64,000 nucleotides of DNA from JAVVHH01 sp964613945 (GCA_964613945.1 CAZTJC010000004.1:113205-177204); one strand, 5' to 3'; positions 15,971-25,525 are shown, counted from the first letter of the stretch. Numbers and translations: made by a program. The notes: generated by a model not told the origin, from the letters alone.

Positions 15971-17094
15971 CGATGCACCTCGCTCGGCCCGTCATAGATC
16001 CGGAACGCCCTGACCTCGCGGAAAATCCGCTCCACCACCGTCTCGCCAGACACGCCCTGCCCGCCCAGCACCTGCACGCACCGATCCGCCACGCGATAGA
16101 TCGCCTCCGAGCACACCACCTTGGCGATGCTGCTCTCCGTCCCCGCCCGCTCGCCCTGGTCCAGCAACCAAGCCGTGTGCCAGATCGTCAGCCGGCTGGT
16201 CCGGATGTCCATGTCGTTATCCGCCAGCATGAATCCCACGCCCTCATGCTCCGCCAGCGACTTACCGAACGCCTGCCGCTTGGCCGCATATCCCAGCGCA
16301 ATGTCCTGCGCCCGCCGTGCCGACCCCAGCCACCGCATGCAATGCGTCAACCGCGCCGGCGCCAGCCTGACCTGCGCATACCGGAACCCGGCCCCCACCT
16401 CGCCCAATACATCCGCCGCCGGCACCCGCAGCCCCTCGAACTTCAGCACCGCGTGCCCGCCCGCGAACCCCTGGTCCATCGTGTCCATCACCCGCTCGAG
16501 GCGGATCCCCGGCCGGTCCATGTCGCTGAGGAACATGGTCGCCTTCCCATCCTCCCCCTTGGCCATGATGATCGCGAACGCCGCTCCCACCGCCCCGGTG
16601 ATGAACCACTTCTCCCCGGTGATGACGTACTCGTCCCCGTCCCGCACCGCCGTCGTCGACAGTGCCCCCGGGTCGGACCCGGAGCCCGGCGGCGGCTCCG
16701 TCATCGCAAAACACGACCGGGTCGCCCCCGACGCCAACGGCCGCAACCACCGCTCCTTCTGCTCCTCCGTGCCGACAATCTCCATGAGGTGCATGTTGCC
16801 CTCGTCCGGCGCCGACAGGTTCATCGCCAGCGGTCCCAGCACCGAATACCCGGCCTCCTCGAACACGATCGCCCGTCCGAAATGCCCCAGTCCGAGCCCG
16901 CCATATTCCTTGGCCACATGCGGCGCCAGCAACCCGGCCTCCCGCGCCAGCCCGTTCATCTCCAGCCGCAACTCGTCCGTCGGCCCATGCGACGTCTGCC
17001 GCGGGTCCTTCTCCAACGGGATAATCTTCTCCCGGATGAAGACCCGCGTCCGCTCCTGCAACTCCGCCAACTCGGCTGGTATCGTGAAATCCAT
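15925..17094 (-). CDS. Acyl-CoA dehydrogenase
   Basis: A 389-residue FAD enzyme of the acyl-CoA dehydrogenase superfamily, closest in style to ACAD10/11-like proteins. Typical blocks are CFAMTEPPPGSGSDPGAL (FAD/substrate site), EYVITGEKWFITGA, AKRQAFGKSLAEHEGV, QVLGGQGVSGE and the C-terminal RAFRIYDGPSEVHR. Start ATG at 17094 (MDFTIPAEL) follows GGGGAACG; the open frame runs on to 17238 without family similarity. It lies 46 bases downstream of a phosphotransferase gene, a pairing also known from ACAD10-type two-domain proteins, which suggests joint use of an unusual acyl or hydroxyacyl substrate. Confidence 0.9.
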   Translation of the reverse strand: MDFTIPAELAELQERTRVFIREKIIPLEKDPRQTSHGPTDELRLEMNGLAREAGLLAPHVAKEYGGLGLGHFGRAIVFEEAGYSVLGPLAMNLSAPDEGNMHLMEIVGTEEQKERWLRPLASGATRSCFAMTEPPPGSGSDPGALSTTAVRDGDEYVITGEKWFITGAVGAAFAIIMAKGEDGKATMFLSDMDRPGIRLERVMDTMDQGFAGGHAVLKFEGLRVPAADVLGEVGAGFRYAQVRLAPARLTHCMRWLGSARRAQDIALGYAAKRQAFGKSLAEHEGVGFMLADNDMDIRTSRLTIWHTAWLLDQGERAGTESSIAKVVCSEAIYRVADRCVQVLGGQGVSGETVVERIFREVRAFRIYDGPSEVHRWSLAQKLVKHGANR

Positions 17095-17140
17095 CGCCCG
17101 TTCCCCTTGACCCGACCCTAAGCCCCAACCCCGACTGCCG

Positions 17141-18154
17141 CTAGAACGCCCGCCCCGCCGCGATCTCCAGCGCGAACTCCAGCAGCCCGGCCCCCAAACC
17201 GCCGAACCGCGCATACCGCTCGTCCGCCGTCGCCCCACGCCGATACAGCCCGTACAACTGCAGAAAGATGACCCCGAGCTTCACCATTGCCAGCACCCGG
17301 TGGAACCGGATGTCCGAAACGTCCCGCCCGGTGAGCTGGCTCCATCGCGCCACCACCGCCGCTCGCGTGATGAACCCGTCTCCCGCGCTCGGCATCTGCT
17401 GCAACTCGTGCATGACCGCCGGGTCGCCCGGCTCGGTCCAGTAGCTCAGCAGCGTCGCCAGATCGAACAGCGGATCCCCCCGCGTCCCCTGATCCCAATC
17501 CACCACCGCATTCGGCCGCAGCGACACCGGATCCACGATCACGTTGTCCAGCTTGAAGTCGTTATGCAGCAACCCGGGCGCTCCATCCGGCACCGCATGG
17601 GCCCGCAGCCAGGTGCCCAACTCGTCCAGCACCGGCCCGCCATCGGCCGCCGCGCCCCGCGCCAGCCAGCCCTCGACCGCCCGCCCCAGGAACCCCTCCG
17701 GACGCCCCAGCCCATCCAGCCCCAGCGCCGCCGTGTCGGCCGTATTGATCGCCGCCAGCGTCCCCACCAGCATCTCCGACAACTCGGCCCCCCGCCCCGC
17801 GAACGCCGCCGGCAGCGTCCCCCCGATCACCACCCCCTCGCGATACTCGATCACCTGGAACTTCACCCCGATGACGCTCTCGTCCTCGCAAAGATGCAGG
17901 CTCCGCGGCACGAACGGCAACGCATCTGGCAAGCGCGACAGGATCGTATGCTCCCGCCCCATGTCGTGCGCCCCCTTCGGCAACGGCCCCGGTGGTGGCC
18001 GCCGCAACACCGCCGGCCCGCTCTCCAGCTCGATCCGATAGTTCCGATTGGCGAACCCGCCCGGAAACCGCGTCCGCTCGCCCGGCAGCAGCACCAGCCC
18101 GGCCCCCGCCAGATGCGCCCCGACCGCTGCCCAATCCATGTCCGTCTCGCTCAT
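17141..18154 (-). CDS. Phosphotransferase, aminoglycoside phosphotransferase (APH/ACAD10 kinase-like) family
   Basis: A 337-residue kinase-fold protein. GLLHNDFKLDNVIVD carries the catalytic Asp and the Mg-binding Asn, and AVVDWDQGTRGDPLFDLA carries the second metal Asp. The N-terminal part GGFANRNYRIELESGPAVLRR fits the APH family that occurs next to acyl-CoA dehydrogenases; there the kinase is thought to phosphorylate a hydroxyacyl-CoA before elimination. That role is inferred from context. Resistance to aminoglycosides is unlikely. The ATG at 18154 follows AAGGTG; a GTG at 18163 is an alternative. Confidence 0.85.
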   Translation of the reverse strand: MSETDMDWAAVGAHLAGAGLVLLPGERTRFPGGFANRNYRIELESGPAVLRRPPPGPLPKGAHDMGREHTILSRLPDALPFVPRSLHLCEDESVIGVKFQVIEYREGVVIGGTLPAAFAGRGAELSEMLVGTLAAINTADTAALGLDGLGRPEGFLGRAVEGWLARGAAADGGPVLDELGTWLRAHAVPDGAPGLLHNDFKLDNVIVDPVSLRPNAVVDWDQGTRGDPLFDLATLLSYWTEPGDPAVMHELQQMPSAGDGFITRAAVVARWSQLTGRDVSDIRFHRVLAMVKLGVIFLQLYGLYRRGATADERYARFGGLGAGLLEFALEIAAGRAF

Positions 18155-18226
18155 GCCCGGCACCTTGGCTACGCTGGACTGCGCCGTCTACCCGGCTTAA
18201 CCAAAGACAAAACGGGAGGCCCGACC

Positions 18227-19428
<1,202 letters not shown>

Positions 19429-19429
<1 letters not shown>

Positions 19430-19752
19430 TGATCGTCGTCACCACCGAGACGATCGCCGGTCACCGGGTCCGCCAGACCCTCGGCCAGGTCTTCGGCGTG
19501 ACGGTCCGCAGCCGCGGCCTCGGCGGCAACTTCATGGCCTCGCTCCGCTCCATCGTGGGCGGCGAGATCCATGAATACACCCGCATGCTCGAAGAAGCCC
19601 GCTTGCACGCGATCGATCGCCTGGTGGCCAACGCCACCGGCATGGGCGCCAACGCCATCATCATGATGCGTTTCGACAGCGCCGAGATCGCCCAAACCAT
19701 GAGCGAGATCGTGGCCTACGGCACAGCGGTCGTCATCGAACCGCTTGGCTAG
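19429..19752 (+). CDS. YbjQ/UPF0145 family protein (putative heavy-metal-binding domain)
   Basis: A 107-residue protein starting MIVVTTETIAGHRVRQTLGQV, with GVTVRSRGLGGNFMASLRSIVGG and the C-terminal GANAIIMMRFDSAEI, the hallmarks of the YbjQ/UPF0145 family, which forms pentameric rings and is loosely annotated as metal binding. Function is not established. The ATG shares its A with the thiolase stop (TGATG), so it is co-translated, although a functional link to thiolysis is unknown. Confidence 0.88.
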
Positions 19753-19996
19753 CCTCGTGGTCCTGATCTGGGTGGTCGCGGTTTTTGGCCCCGTCCTCGC
19801 CTGGCTGCTGTTCCGCAGCCCCGGCTACAAGCGGGTTCCGCTCGACCATCCTCCGCCCGGCCCCGACTGGCAGCCCACGGCCGAACGCTTCCTCGACCCC
19901 ACCACCGACACCCCGATCGAGACCTGGTACAACGCCGTGACCGGCGAACGTGCCTACGTCCGCCTCGCCACCCGGAACCCGGCGCCGCCCGCCTGA
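19745..19996 (+). CDS. Small single-pass membrane protein, unknown
   Basis: An 83-residue protein with one N-terminal membrane helix (LVVLIWVVAVFGPVLAWLLF, about 4-23) followed by a Pro-rich soluble tail ending TRNPAPPA. A TTG start at 19745 overlaps the YbjQ stop; a GTG at 19757 would also preserve the helix. The tail stretch IETWYNAVTGERAYVRL looks folded but matches nothing I recognise. Third gene of the thiolase unit. Confidence 0.5.
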   Translation: MASLVVLIWVVAVFGPVLAWLLFRSPGYKRVPLDHPPPGPDWQPTAERFLDPTTDTPIETWYNAVTGERAYVRLATRNPAPPA

Positions 19997-20000
19997 GCGC

Positions 20001-21242
20001 CTACCCCCGCGCCCGCGTCTCGTCCTTGAGGCAGCGACCGTAGTAATCCACTGACTTGTTGTAATCCCGCGCGAACGCCCCGGACTCGTCACCCGGGTCC
20101 CGCTTGGCCTTCACCGTCGCCGCCAGATCCCGCCCATGCCCGATCAGCGCGTCCAGCGCCTCGCTGTAATCCGCGCAATACGAGTTGGCCTTCGGCGACA
20201 GCCCGTCCCCGATCGCCATCAGCGCCTTGTTGGACGCCCGAACCTCGTCCAACGCCGACAGGAACGCCGGCACGTCCGCCGGCTTCTCCATGGCGTCGTA
20301 CCGCCGCAGCAGCACCCGCGTCTTCAGGCTCGTCCCCAGCAGCCCATACGCCAGCGACCCGGTCTTCAACCCGGCCAGCCGCGCCTCGTCGATCCCCATC
20401 CGCCGCTCGAACAGCGCGGTGCTGAACGCGTCGCTCGCCGCCATCGCGCCCCGCATGCCGTCCTCGAGCGGCTTCTCCCGCGCCATCGCCAGCTTGAACC
20501 CGTCCTCCTTGAAGTCCCGCGTCTTCTGGTAGCGGTACAGCTCCTTGATCACCGGATTGACCGCCTCCATCGCCGTCAGCAATCCGGCAGCCGCCGGATC
20601 CACCTCCGGCACGCTCCCCGGCATCGCCATCGCCGCCTTCAGATCAGTGATCTGCCGGTCGAAATCGTCGATCCCGAACAGGTACCAGGCATTGGCGCCC
20701 AACTTCGTCCCCAGCTTCAGCACCCGCTCGTTGTTGCGGATGTGCTCGGCCAGTTGCTTGCCCATCGGGTGCGTCTCGACGATGTCGTTCTGCACCTTGG
20801 TGTAGGCGTTCACCTTCTTGGCCACCGACACCGCCGGGTCATCGGCCAGCGCCGCGGCCTTGGCAGCCGGAGCCGGAGCTGGCGTCTGCACCGGCGCATC
20901 TGCCACCACCGGCATCGCCGACGCGGCCGGGAACTCGCACTTGAACGCCTCGATCATCCGCGTCCGCACCATCTCGTGGCTGCTGACGCATTGCTGCCGG
21001 ATCGACTCCCGCGCCGCCGCGCTCTGTCCTGCCGCCGACCGGAAGCTCGTGCGCATGCTGTCGATTCCCTGCTGGATCGCGCCCCGCGCCGCTTCCGGCA
21101 CCGCCGAACTCGCAGCACATTGCGAATAGGCGGCCAGGAAATTGTCGCACACCCCGATCCCAACCGGCTGAGCCGCCCCGACACCCATCGAGCCGCAAAA
21201 AATCGCGCCCGAAAGCGCCGTCATCATCCAACGATGTGTCAC
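20001..21242 (-). CDS. DUF3829-type exported protein
   Basis: A 413-residue predicted exported protein. The N-terminus has a signal peptide (MTHRWMMTALSGAIFCG...GVGAAQP). A Cys-containing domain follows (CDNFLAAYSQC, C at about 32 and 42), then a Pro/Ala linker (about 110-135). The long helical region begins VAKKVNAYTKVQNDIVETH and ends FARDYNKSVDYYGRCLKDE; the NxYNxxV-type C-terminal signature suggests the DUF3829/YiiG family, usually a periplasmic protein or lipoprotein of unknown role. It is oriented away from the strong terminator at 21313. Confidence 0.65.
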   Translation of the reverse strand: MTHRWMMTALSGAIFCGSMGVGAAQPVGIGVCDNFLAAYSQCAASSAVPEAARGAIQQGIDSMRTSFRSAAGQSAAARESIRQQCVSSHEMVRTRMIEAFKCEFPAASAMPVVADAPVQTPAPAPAAKAAALADDPAVSVAKKVNAYTKVQNDIVETHPMGKQLAEHIRNNERVLKLGTKLGANAWYLFGIDDFDRQITDLKAAMAMPGSVPEVDPAAAGLLTAMEAVNPVIKELYRYQKTRDFKEDGFKLAMAREKPLEDGMRGAMAASDAFSTALFERRMGIDEARLAGLKTGSLAYGLLGTSLKTRVLLRRYDAMEKPADVPAFLSALDEVRASNKALMAIGDGLSPKANSYCADYSEALDALIGHGRDLAATVKAKRDPGDESGAFARDYNKSVDYYGRCLKDETRARG

Positions 21243-21312
21243 GAAGTCACTGATCCCAGCTATGTGCCGGCATACTCCCCAATTCCGCAGTCATCGCTAC
21301 CACCTCGATACG

Positions 21313-21348
21313 AAAAAAGGCGCTGACCTCGCGATCAGCGCCTTTTTC
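21313..21348 (-). terminator. Rho-independent terminator of the DUF892 gene
   Basis: A GGCGCTGA / TCAGCGCC stem with an eight-base loop is flanked by AAAAAA and TTTTT, so it works on the minus strand after the gene ending at 21369 and could also block readthrough on the plus strand. Confidence 0.9.
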
Positions 21349-21368
21349 GATCAATGCTGAACCGAGGC

Positions 21369-21893
21369 TTACGCCGCGGTGGCAGCAGCCTTCTCGTGCT
21401 TGGCGGCCAGCTTGGCCAGCTTCTCGCCCAGCTGGCTGGTCAGCTCGTCCGATCCGTAGATGTCGGCCACGATGCCATCCAGCTTCGTCACATGATCCTT
21501 CATGCCCAGCGACTTCGCGATCGCCTTGACCGACCCGAACCCGGTGATCCCGTAATGGCACATCCGCTGATATTGCCCGATGATCACGATGTCGCGCAGG
21601 TCCTCGTTCTCCGGAGCCTCTTCCTTGCCGTGCTTGAGTGCCTCTTTGACGAGACCCTCCATGCCCTTGCAATGCTCTTTCTGAATCTCGGCGCCGGCGC
21701 TCTCGAGCAAGCCCTTCAGCACCTCGTTGTGCTTCTTGATCCCGTCGATCGACCCGGTGAGGTGCTTCTTCAGCTTGGCGTCATGCGCGCCCTCGGTGAG
21801 CGTGGTGACGGCGCGGATCATCTGGTCGTTGGCGGACCAAAGATCCTTGATCTCGTCGGTATAGACTTCCTTGAGGCTCTCGGGAGCTGACAT
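21369..21893 (-). CDS. Ferritin-like DUF892 family protein (YciE/YciF type), stress-associated
   Basis: A 174-residue all-helical protein of the DUF892/YciF group: ESLKEVYTDEIKDLWSANDQM, HLTGSIDGIKKHNEVL and the metal-ligand-like EHCKGMEGLVKEA and DIVIIGQYQRMCHYGITG. These are ferritin-like diiron fold proteins induced by osmotic or general stress. The ATG at 21893 is chosen over 21926 because AAGGAACC precedes it. A GGAAC/CGTT promoter-like motif at 21926-21949 and a strong terminator at 21313 suggest a monocistronic stress-regulated gene. Confidence 0.88.
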   Translation of the reverse strand: MSAPESLKEVYTDEIKDLWSANDQMIRAVTTLTEGAHDAKLKKHLTGSIDGIKKHNEVLKGLLESAGAEIQKEHCKGMEGLVKEALKHGKEEAPENEDLRDIVIIGQYQRMCHYGITGFGSVKAIAKSLGMKDHVTKLDGIVADIYGSDELTSQLGEKLAKLAAKHEKAAATAA

Positions 21894-21925
21894 CTGATGG
21901 TTCCTTATTGGCGTGACACGACCCA

Positions 21926-21949
21926 AACGCTCGCGAACCGTTTCGTTCC
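21926..21949 (-). promoter_or_regulatory. EcfG (general-stress sigma) promoter-like motif upstream of the DUF892 gene
   Basis: On the minus strand, GGAAC (21949-21945) is followed after 15 bases by CGTTT (21929 onwards). The EcfG/SigT/RpoE2 consensus is GGAAC, a 16-17 base spacer and CGTT, or equivalently GGAAC-N18-19-TT, so this is an exact -35 with spacing one base short, or N18-TT if the third T is used. It lies about 35 bases from the start codon. Confidence 0.5.
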
Positions 21950-21977
21950 CACGACCCGGTTCTGAACTACCCGTGTG

Positions 21978-22853
21978 TCACAGCATCGGCGCCCCACCCG
22001 TCACCGGCAGCATAGCCCCCGTCATGTAGCTCCCCTCCTGCGAGGCCAGCAGCACATACGCGCCCGCCAGCTCCGCCGGCTGCCCCACCCGTCCCAGCGG
22101 CGTATCCTCGCCCAGCGTCGCCAACTCCTTGCCGTCCTTCACGATCGGCTGGATCGGCGTCCAGATCGGACCCGGCGCCACGCAGTTCACCCGGATGCCC
22201 TGCGGCGCCAACAGGTTCGACAGCGCAACCGTGAACGTCGCGATCGCCCCTTTCGTCGCCGCATAGATCAGCATCGACTTGGTGCCCACCTTGGCCTGCT
22301 GGCTGGTCGTGTTGATGATCGACGCCCCCGGCTTCATGTGCCGCACCGCCGCCTGCGCCAGGTAGTACATGGCGAACACGTTGGTCCGGAACGACGTGTC
22401 GATGTCCGCCGCCGTCACGTCGTCCAGCGTCTTGTTGACGAACTGCGCCGCCGCGTTGTTGACCAGCACGTCGATCCCGCCCAGCTCGGACACCACTCGC
22501 TCGACCATCCCGTGGCAATGTGCCTCGTCCTGGATGTCGCCCGGCAGCAGCAGCGCCCGCCGCCCCGCCTTCTCGATCCAGCGCTGGGTCTCCTCCGCAT
22601 CCCCCTGCTCCACCGGCAGAAAGGAGATCGCCACGTCCGCCCCTTCACGGGCATAGGCGATCGCCACCGCCCGCCCGATCCCGGAGTCGCCCCCGGTGAT
22701 CAGCGCCACCTTGCCGGTCAACGCTCCCTTGCCGACGTAGCTCTGCTCGCCATGGTCCGGCGCCGGGTCCATCTTGGACACCAGCCCCGGCGACGGCTGC
22801 TTCTGGTCGCCGGGAAACGGCGGCGTCGGGTATAGGTCCCGCGGGTCGCTCAT
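21978..22853 (-). CDS. Short-chain dehydrogenase/reductase (YghA/YhxC-like)
   Basis: A 291-residue SDR. A family-typical N-terminal extension (DLYPTPPFPGDQKQPSPG) precedes the NAD(P)-binding TGGDSGIGRA. NNAA is present in VLVNNAAAQF, and the catalytic YxxxK is in LIYAATKGAI, with the Thr/Ser pair INTTS before it. Homologues are general-stress aldehyde or sugar reductases in many soil bacteria. The ATG at 22853 overlaps the stop of the DoxX-like gene by four bases, so the two are co-translated. Substrate unknown. Confidence 0.9.
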   Translation of the reverse strand: MSDPRDLYPTPPFPGDQKQPSPGLVSKMDPAPDHGEQSYVGKGALTGKVALITGGDSGIGRAVAIAYAREGADVAISFLPVEQGDAEETQRWIEKAGRRALLLPGDIQDEAHCHGMVERVVSELGGIDVLVNNAAAQFVNKTLDDVTAADIDTSFRTNVFAMYYLAQAAVRHMKPGASIINTTSQQAKVGTKSMLIYAATKGAIATFTVALSNLLAPQGIRVNCVAPGPIWTPIQPIVKDGKELATLGEDTPLGRVGQPAELAGAYVLLASQEGSYMTGAMLPVTGGAPML

Positions 22854-23170
22854 GCCTTCTTGCCCGGTGCCACGAACGCCAGCAGCGCCGCTGCCAGCAA
22901 CAGCGCCCGCGGCCCCGCCAGCGCGCTCTCGTGGTTCTTGACCTCGCTCGCCAGCACCGCCGCGCTCGTGCCCGCCAGCAGCGCCGCCCCGATCCGCCGC
23001 GTTCCCCGCAGTCCCAGCATCAGCCCGCCCGCGACCTCGGCCGCTGCCACCGCGTTCATCCCCTCCGGCGACCACCCGAGATCGTCGAACATGTCCTCGT
23101 AACGCTCGTTGCCCATCAACTTATCAGCACCCGCCACGGCGAACGCAGCACCCAACAGCGCATAGAACAT
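22850..23170 (-). CDS. DoxX-like small membrane protein
   Basis: A 106-residue hydrophobic protein starting MFYALLGAAFAVAGADKLMG, with about three further membrane segments (EVAGGLMLGL, IGAALLAGTSAAVLA, RALLLAAALLAFVA). The pattern of a G-A-DK-L-G first helix and following helices suggests the DoxX/DoxX-like family, whose role is generally unknown. It is the first gene of a two-gene operon with the SDR and diverges from the YcgN gene across 54 bases. Confidence 0.65.
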   Translation of the reverse strand: MFYALLGAAFAVAGADKLMGNERYEDMFDDLGWSPEGMNAVAAAEVAGGLMLGLRGTRRIGAALLAGTSAAVLASEVKNHESALAGPRALLLAAALLAFVAPGKKA

Positions 23171-23224
23171 GATCGAACTCTCCGGTTGATTGTCCCCCAA
23201 CGCGCCCTCTGCAATAAAGTCGCC

Positions 23225-23704
23225 ATGGCCACTCCCGCCACTCTCCCTTTCTGGCAGACCAAATCCCTCGACGAGATGTCCCCCGCCGAATGGGAATCCG
23301 TCTGCGACGGCTGCGGCCGCTGCTGCCTGCACAAATTGCGCGACGACGATACGGAGGAACTTGCCTTCACCAACGTCGCCTGCCGCCTGCTCGACCTCGG
23401 CACCTGCCAGTGCAGCAACTACCCCAACCGCCGCCAATACGTGCCCGACTGCGTCTCCCTCACCCCCGCCATGGTCCGCGAGATCGACTGGCTCCCGCCC
23501 TCCTGCGCCTACCGCCTGCTCGCCGAAGGCCGCGACCTGTTCCCCTGGCATCACCTCCGCTCCGGCGACCCGGCCACCGTTCACACCGCCGGCGCCTCCG
23601 TCCAAGGCCGCGCCATCGACGAACGCGAAGCCGGCCAGATCGAGGACTACGTCGTCGACTGGCCCGGTCGCATGCCCCCGAAGACCAAGAAAAGGAAAAC
23701 CTGA
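23225..23704 (+). CDS. YcgN/UPF0260 cysteine-cluster protein
   Basis: A 159-residue protein beginning with PFWQTKSLDEMSPAEWESVC and carrying conserved cysteines CDGCGRCCLHK, VACRLLD, CQCSNYPNR and PDCVSL, which match the YcgN/UPF0260 family and probably bind a metal or Fe-S cluster. Biochemical role unknown. Its TGA overlaps the ATG of the next gene (TGATG), so they are translated together. Confidence 0.9.
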   Translation: MATPATLPFWQTKSLDEMSPAEWESVCDGCGRCCLHKLRDDDTEELAFTNVACRLLDLGTCQCSNYPNRRQYVPDCVSLTPAMVREIDWLPPSCAYRLLAEGRDLFPWHHLRSGDPATVHTAGASVQGRAIDEREAGQIEDYVVDWPGRMPPKTKKRKT

Positions 23705-24621
23705 TGCAGAACGCGCTCTACGGCGGCGTCAACGTCGCCGTCCTCACCGCCATGCGCCCCGACCTCTCGATCGACCTCGACCGCATGGCCGCCCACTCGC
23801 GCTGGTTGCTCGAGCAGGGTGCGGACGGCCTCGGCGTTCTCGGCACCACCGGCGAGGCCAACTCCCTCGGCCTCAACGAGCGCATCGGCCTCATGGAAGG
23901 CCTCGTCGAGCGTGGCCTTCCCGCCGCCCAGATGCTCCCCGGCGTCGGGGTCCCTGCCCTCACCGACACCGTCGCCATGGCCAAGCGCGCCGCCGAACTC
24001 GGCTGCCGCGGCTGCCTCGTCCTGCCGCCCTTCTTCTACAAGAACCCCAGCGAAGACGGCCTGTTCGCCTATTACAGCGAGGTCGCCCAGCGCGTCGGCG
24101 GCGCCATCGCCCTGTATTTCTACCACTTCCCCGCCCAATCCGCCGTCCCCGTCACCGTCAGCCTGATCGAGCGCCTGCTCCGCGCCCACCCCCGCGCCTT
24201 CCGCGGCATCAAGGACAGCACCGGCGACTGGTCCAACACCAAGAGCTACATCGACGCCTTCGCCAAGGACGGCTTCGAAGTCTATTGCGGCGATGACGGC
24301 CACCTGCTGCAGAACCTGCAGGCCGGCGGCGCCGGCTCCATCTCCGCCGCCAGCAACATGAGCGCCGCCACCAACGCCGCGGTCTACGCCACCTGGCAGA
24401 CCCCGGCCGCGGCCGACGCCCAGAAGACGCTGAGCGCCCTCCGCGCCGCCGTCACCTCCGCCCCCCTGATCCCCGGCCTCAAGGCCCTGGTCGCCCGCCA
24501 GACGAACGACCCCGCCTGGGAAACCATTCGTCCCCCGCATACGAAGCTGACCGCCGAACAGAAGACCAAGCTCTTCGCCACCTACGATGCCGCTGCCGCC
24601 ACGAAAGCCAAGGCCGCCTGA
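23704..24621 (+). CDS. Dihydrodipicolinate synthase/N-acetylneuraminate lyase family aldolase
   Basis: A 305-residue class I aldolase of the DapA/NanA superfamily. The GTTGE motif (48-52) binds the carboxylate, Tyr140 (ALYFYHFP) is the proton relay and Lys170 (RGIKDSTGDW) forms the Schiff base. The sequence NPSEDGLFAYY and the divergent C-terminal part argue against true DapA. A catabolic keto-acid aldolase or lyase acting on a pyruvate adduct is more likely. It is coupled to the YcgN gene and followed by a REP-like hairpin. Confidence 0.85.
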   Translation: MQNALYGGVNVAVLTAMRPDLSIDLDRMAAHSRWLLEQGADGLGVLGTTGEANSLGLNERIGLMEGLVERGLPAAQMLPGVGVPALTDTVAMAKRAAELGCRGCLVLPPFFYKNPSEDGLFAYYSEVAQRVGGAIALYFYHFPAQSAVPVTVSLIERLLRAHPRAFRGIKDSTGDWSNTKSYIDAFAKDGFEVYCGDDGHLLQNLQAGGAGSISAASNMSAATNAAVYATWQTPAAADAQKTLSALRAAVTSAPLIPGLKALVARQTNDPAWETIRPPHTKLTAEQKTKLFATYDAAAATKAKAA

Positions 24622-24628
24622 TTGCTTT

Positions 24629-24653
24629 CCCTCTCCCGCACCGCGGGAGAGGG
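24629..24653. repeat. REP-like hairpin, second copy
   Basis: CCCTCTCCCGC and GCGGGAGAGGG pair perfectly around ACC, seven bases after the aldolase stop. The arm is identical to that of the palindrome at 6461-6494. Confidence 0.7.
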
Positions 24654-24720
24654 CCCGCCGAACATTGCCCCCACTCCCGACCCGGCCTAGCCTCCGCGAA
24701 ACGACAACGGAGGAAACCTA

Positions 24721-25485
24721 ATGCCCAACAAACTCAAGCAAGCCTGGTCCCAAGGTAAGGCCACGATCAACGGCTGGCTCGCCATCCCCAACGGCTTCTC
24801 CGCCGAAGTCATGGCCCAGGCCGGCTGGGACAGCGTCACCGTCGATCTTCAGCACGGCGTGCAGGACTACATGTCCATGGTCGGCTGCTTCCAGGCCATG
24901 GCCGCCCACCCCGTCGTCCCCATGGTCCGCGTGCCCTGGAACGAGCCCGGCATCATCGGCAAGGTCCTCGACGCCGGCGCCTACGGCATCATCTGCCCGA
25001 TGATCAACACGCCGGAGGAAGCCCGCAACTTCATCTCCTACTGCAAGTACCCGCCCAAGGGCGCCCGCTCCAACGGCCCCATCCGCGCCGGCATCTACGG
25101 CACCGTCACCGCCGGCGGCTACCAGTCCACCGCCAATGACGAGATCGTCTGCCTGCCGATGATTGAAACGCAGCAGGCCGTCGACAATCTCGGCGCCATC
25201 CTCGACGTCGAAGGCATCGACGCCGTCTACATCGGCCCCTCCGACCTCGGCTTCTCCATGGGCCTGGTCCCCAAGCTCGACCGCGACGAGCCCGAGGTGA
25301 TGAAGATCTACGAAACCATCATCGCCGAGACGGGCAAGCGCGGCCAAAAGGCCTGCGTCCACTGCCTCACCCCGGACTACGCCCGCCGCATGATCGACAT
25401 GGGCTTCAGCCTGGTCACCATCAACAACGACAGCGGCTTCATCCTTTCCGGCGCCAGCGCCGCCCTCAAGACCGTCCGCGCCTGA
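24721..25485 (+). CDS. HpcH/HpaI family aldolase (2-keto-3-deoxy acid or 4-hydroxy-2-oxo acid aldolase)
   Basis: A 254-residue class II aldolase. Visible features are WDSVTVDLQHGVQDY (His base), PMVRVPWNEPGIIGKVLDAG, IICPMINTPEEARNF, the metal ligands Glu and Asp in LPMIETQQAVDN and IYIGPSDL-type YIGPSDLGFSMG. Such enzymes cleave 4-hydroxy-2-oxo acids to pyruvate or a related keto acid and an aldehyde. Start ATG at 24721 follows GGAGGAAAC. It stands alone between a REP-like hairpin and a stem-loop. Confidence 0.9.
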   Translation: MPNKLKQAWSQGKATINGWLAIPNGFSAEVMAQAGWDSVTVDLQHGVQDYMSMVGCFQAMAAHPVVPMVRVPWNEPGIIGKVLDAGAYGIICPMINTPEEARNFISYCKYPPKGARSNGPIRAGIYGTVTAGGYQSTANDEIVCLPMIETQQAVDNLGAILDVEGIDAVYIGPSDLGFSMGLVPKLDRDEPEVMKIYETIIAETGKRGQKACVHCLTPDYARRMIDMGFSLVTINNDSGFILSGASAALKTVRA

Positions 25486-25489
25486 CCCG

Positions 25490-25525
25490 ATTGGGACGGG
25501 GTGCCACATCGCACCCCGTCCCAAT
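25490..25525 (+). terminator. Stem-loop terminator after the HpcH/HpaI aldolase
   Basis: A perfect 15-base stem (ATTGGGACGGGGTGC with its complement) around CACATC begins five bases after the stop codon. It is not followed by a T-run, so factor-dependent termination or mRNA 3' protection is also possible. Confidence 0.65.

Noticed and set aside
17141..18154. Antibiotic resistance kinase
   Set aside because: The APH fold is shared, but the coupling with an acyl-CoA dehydrogenase and the family-typical sequence point to metabolism.
23704..24621. Annotation of the aldolase as DapA for lysine synthesis
   Set aside because: The Schiff-base Lys, Tyr and GTTGE motif only define the superfamily; the remaining sequence and context do not support the biosynthetic enzyme.
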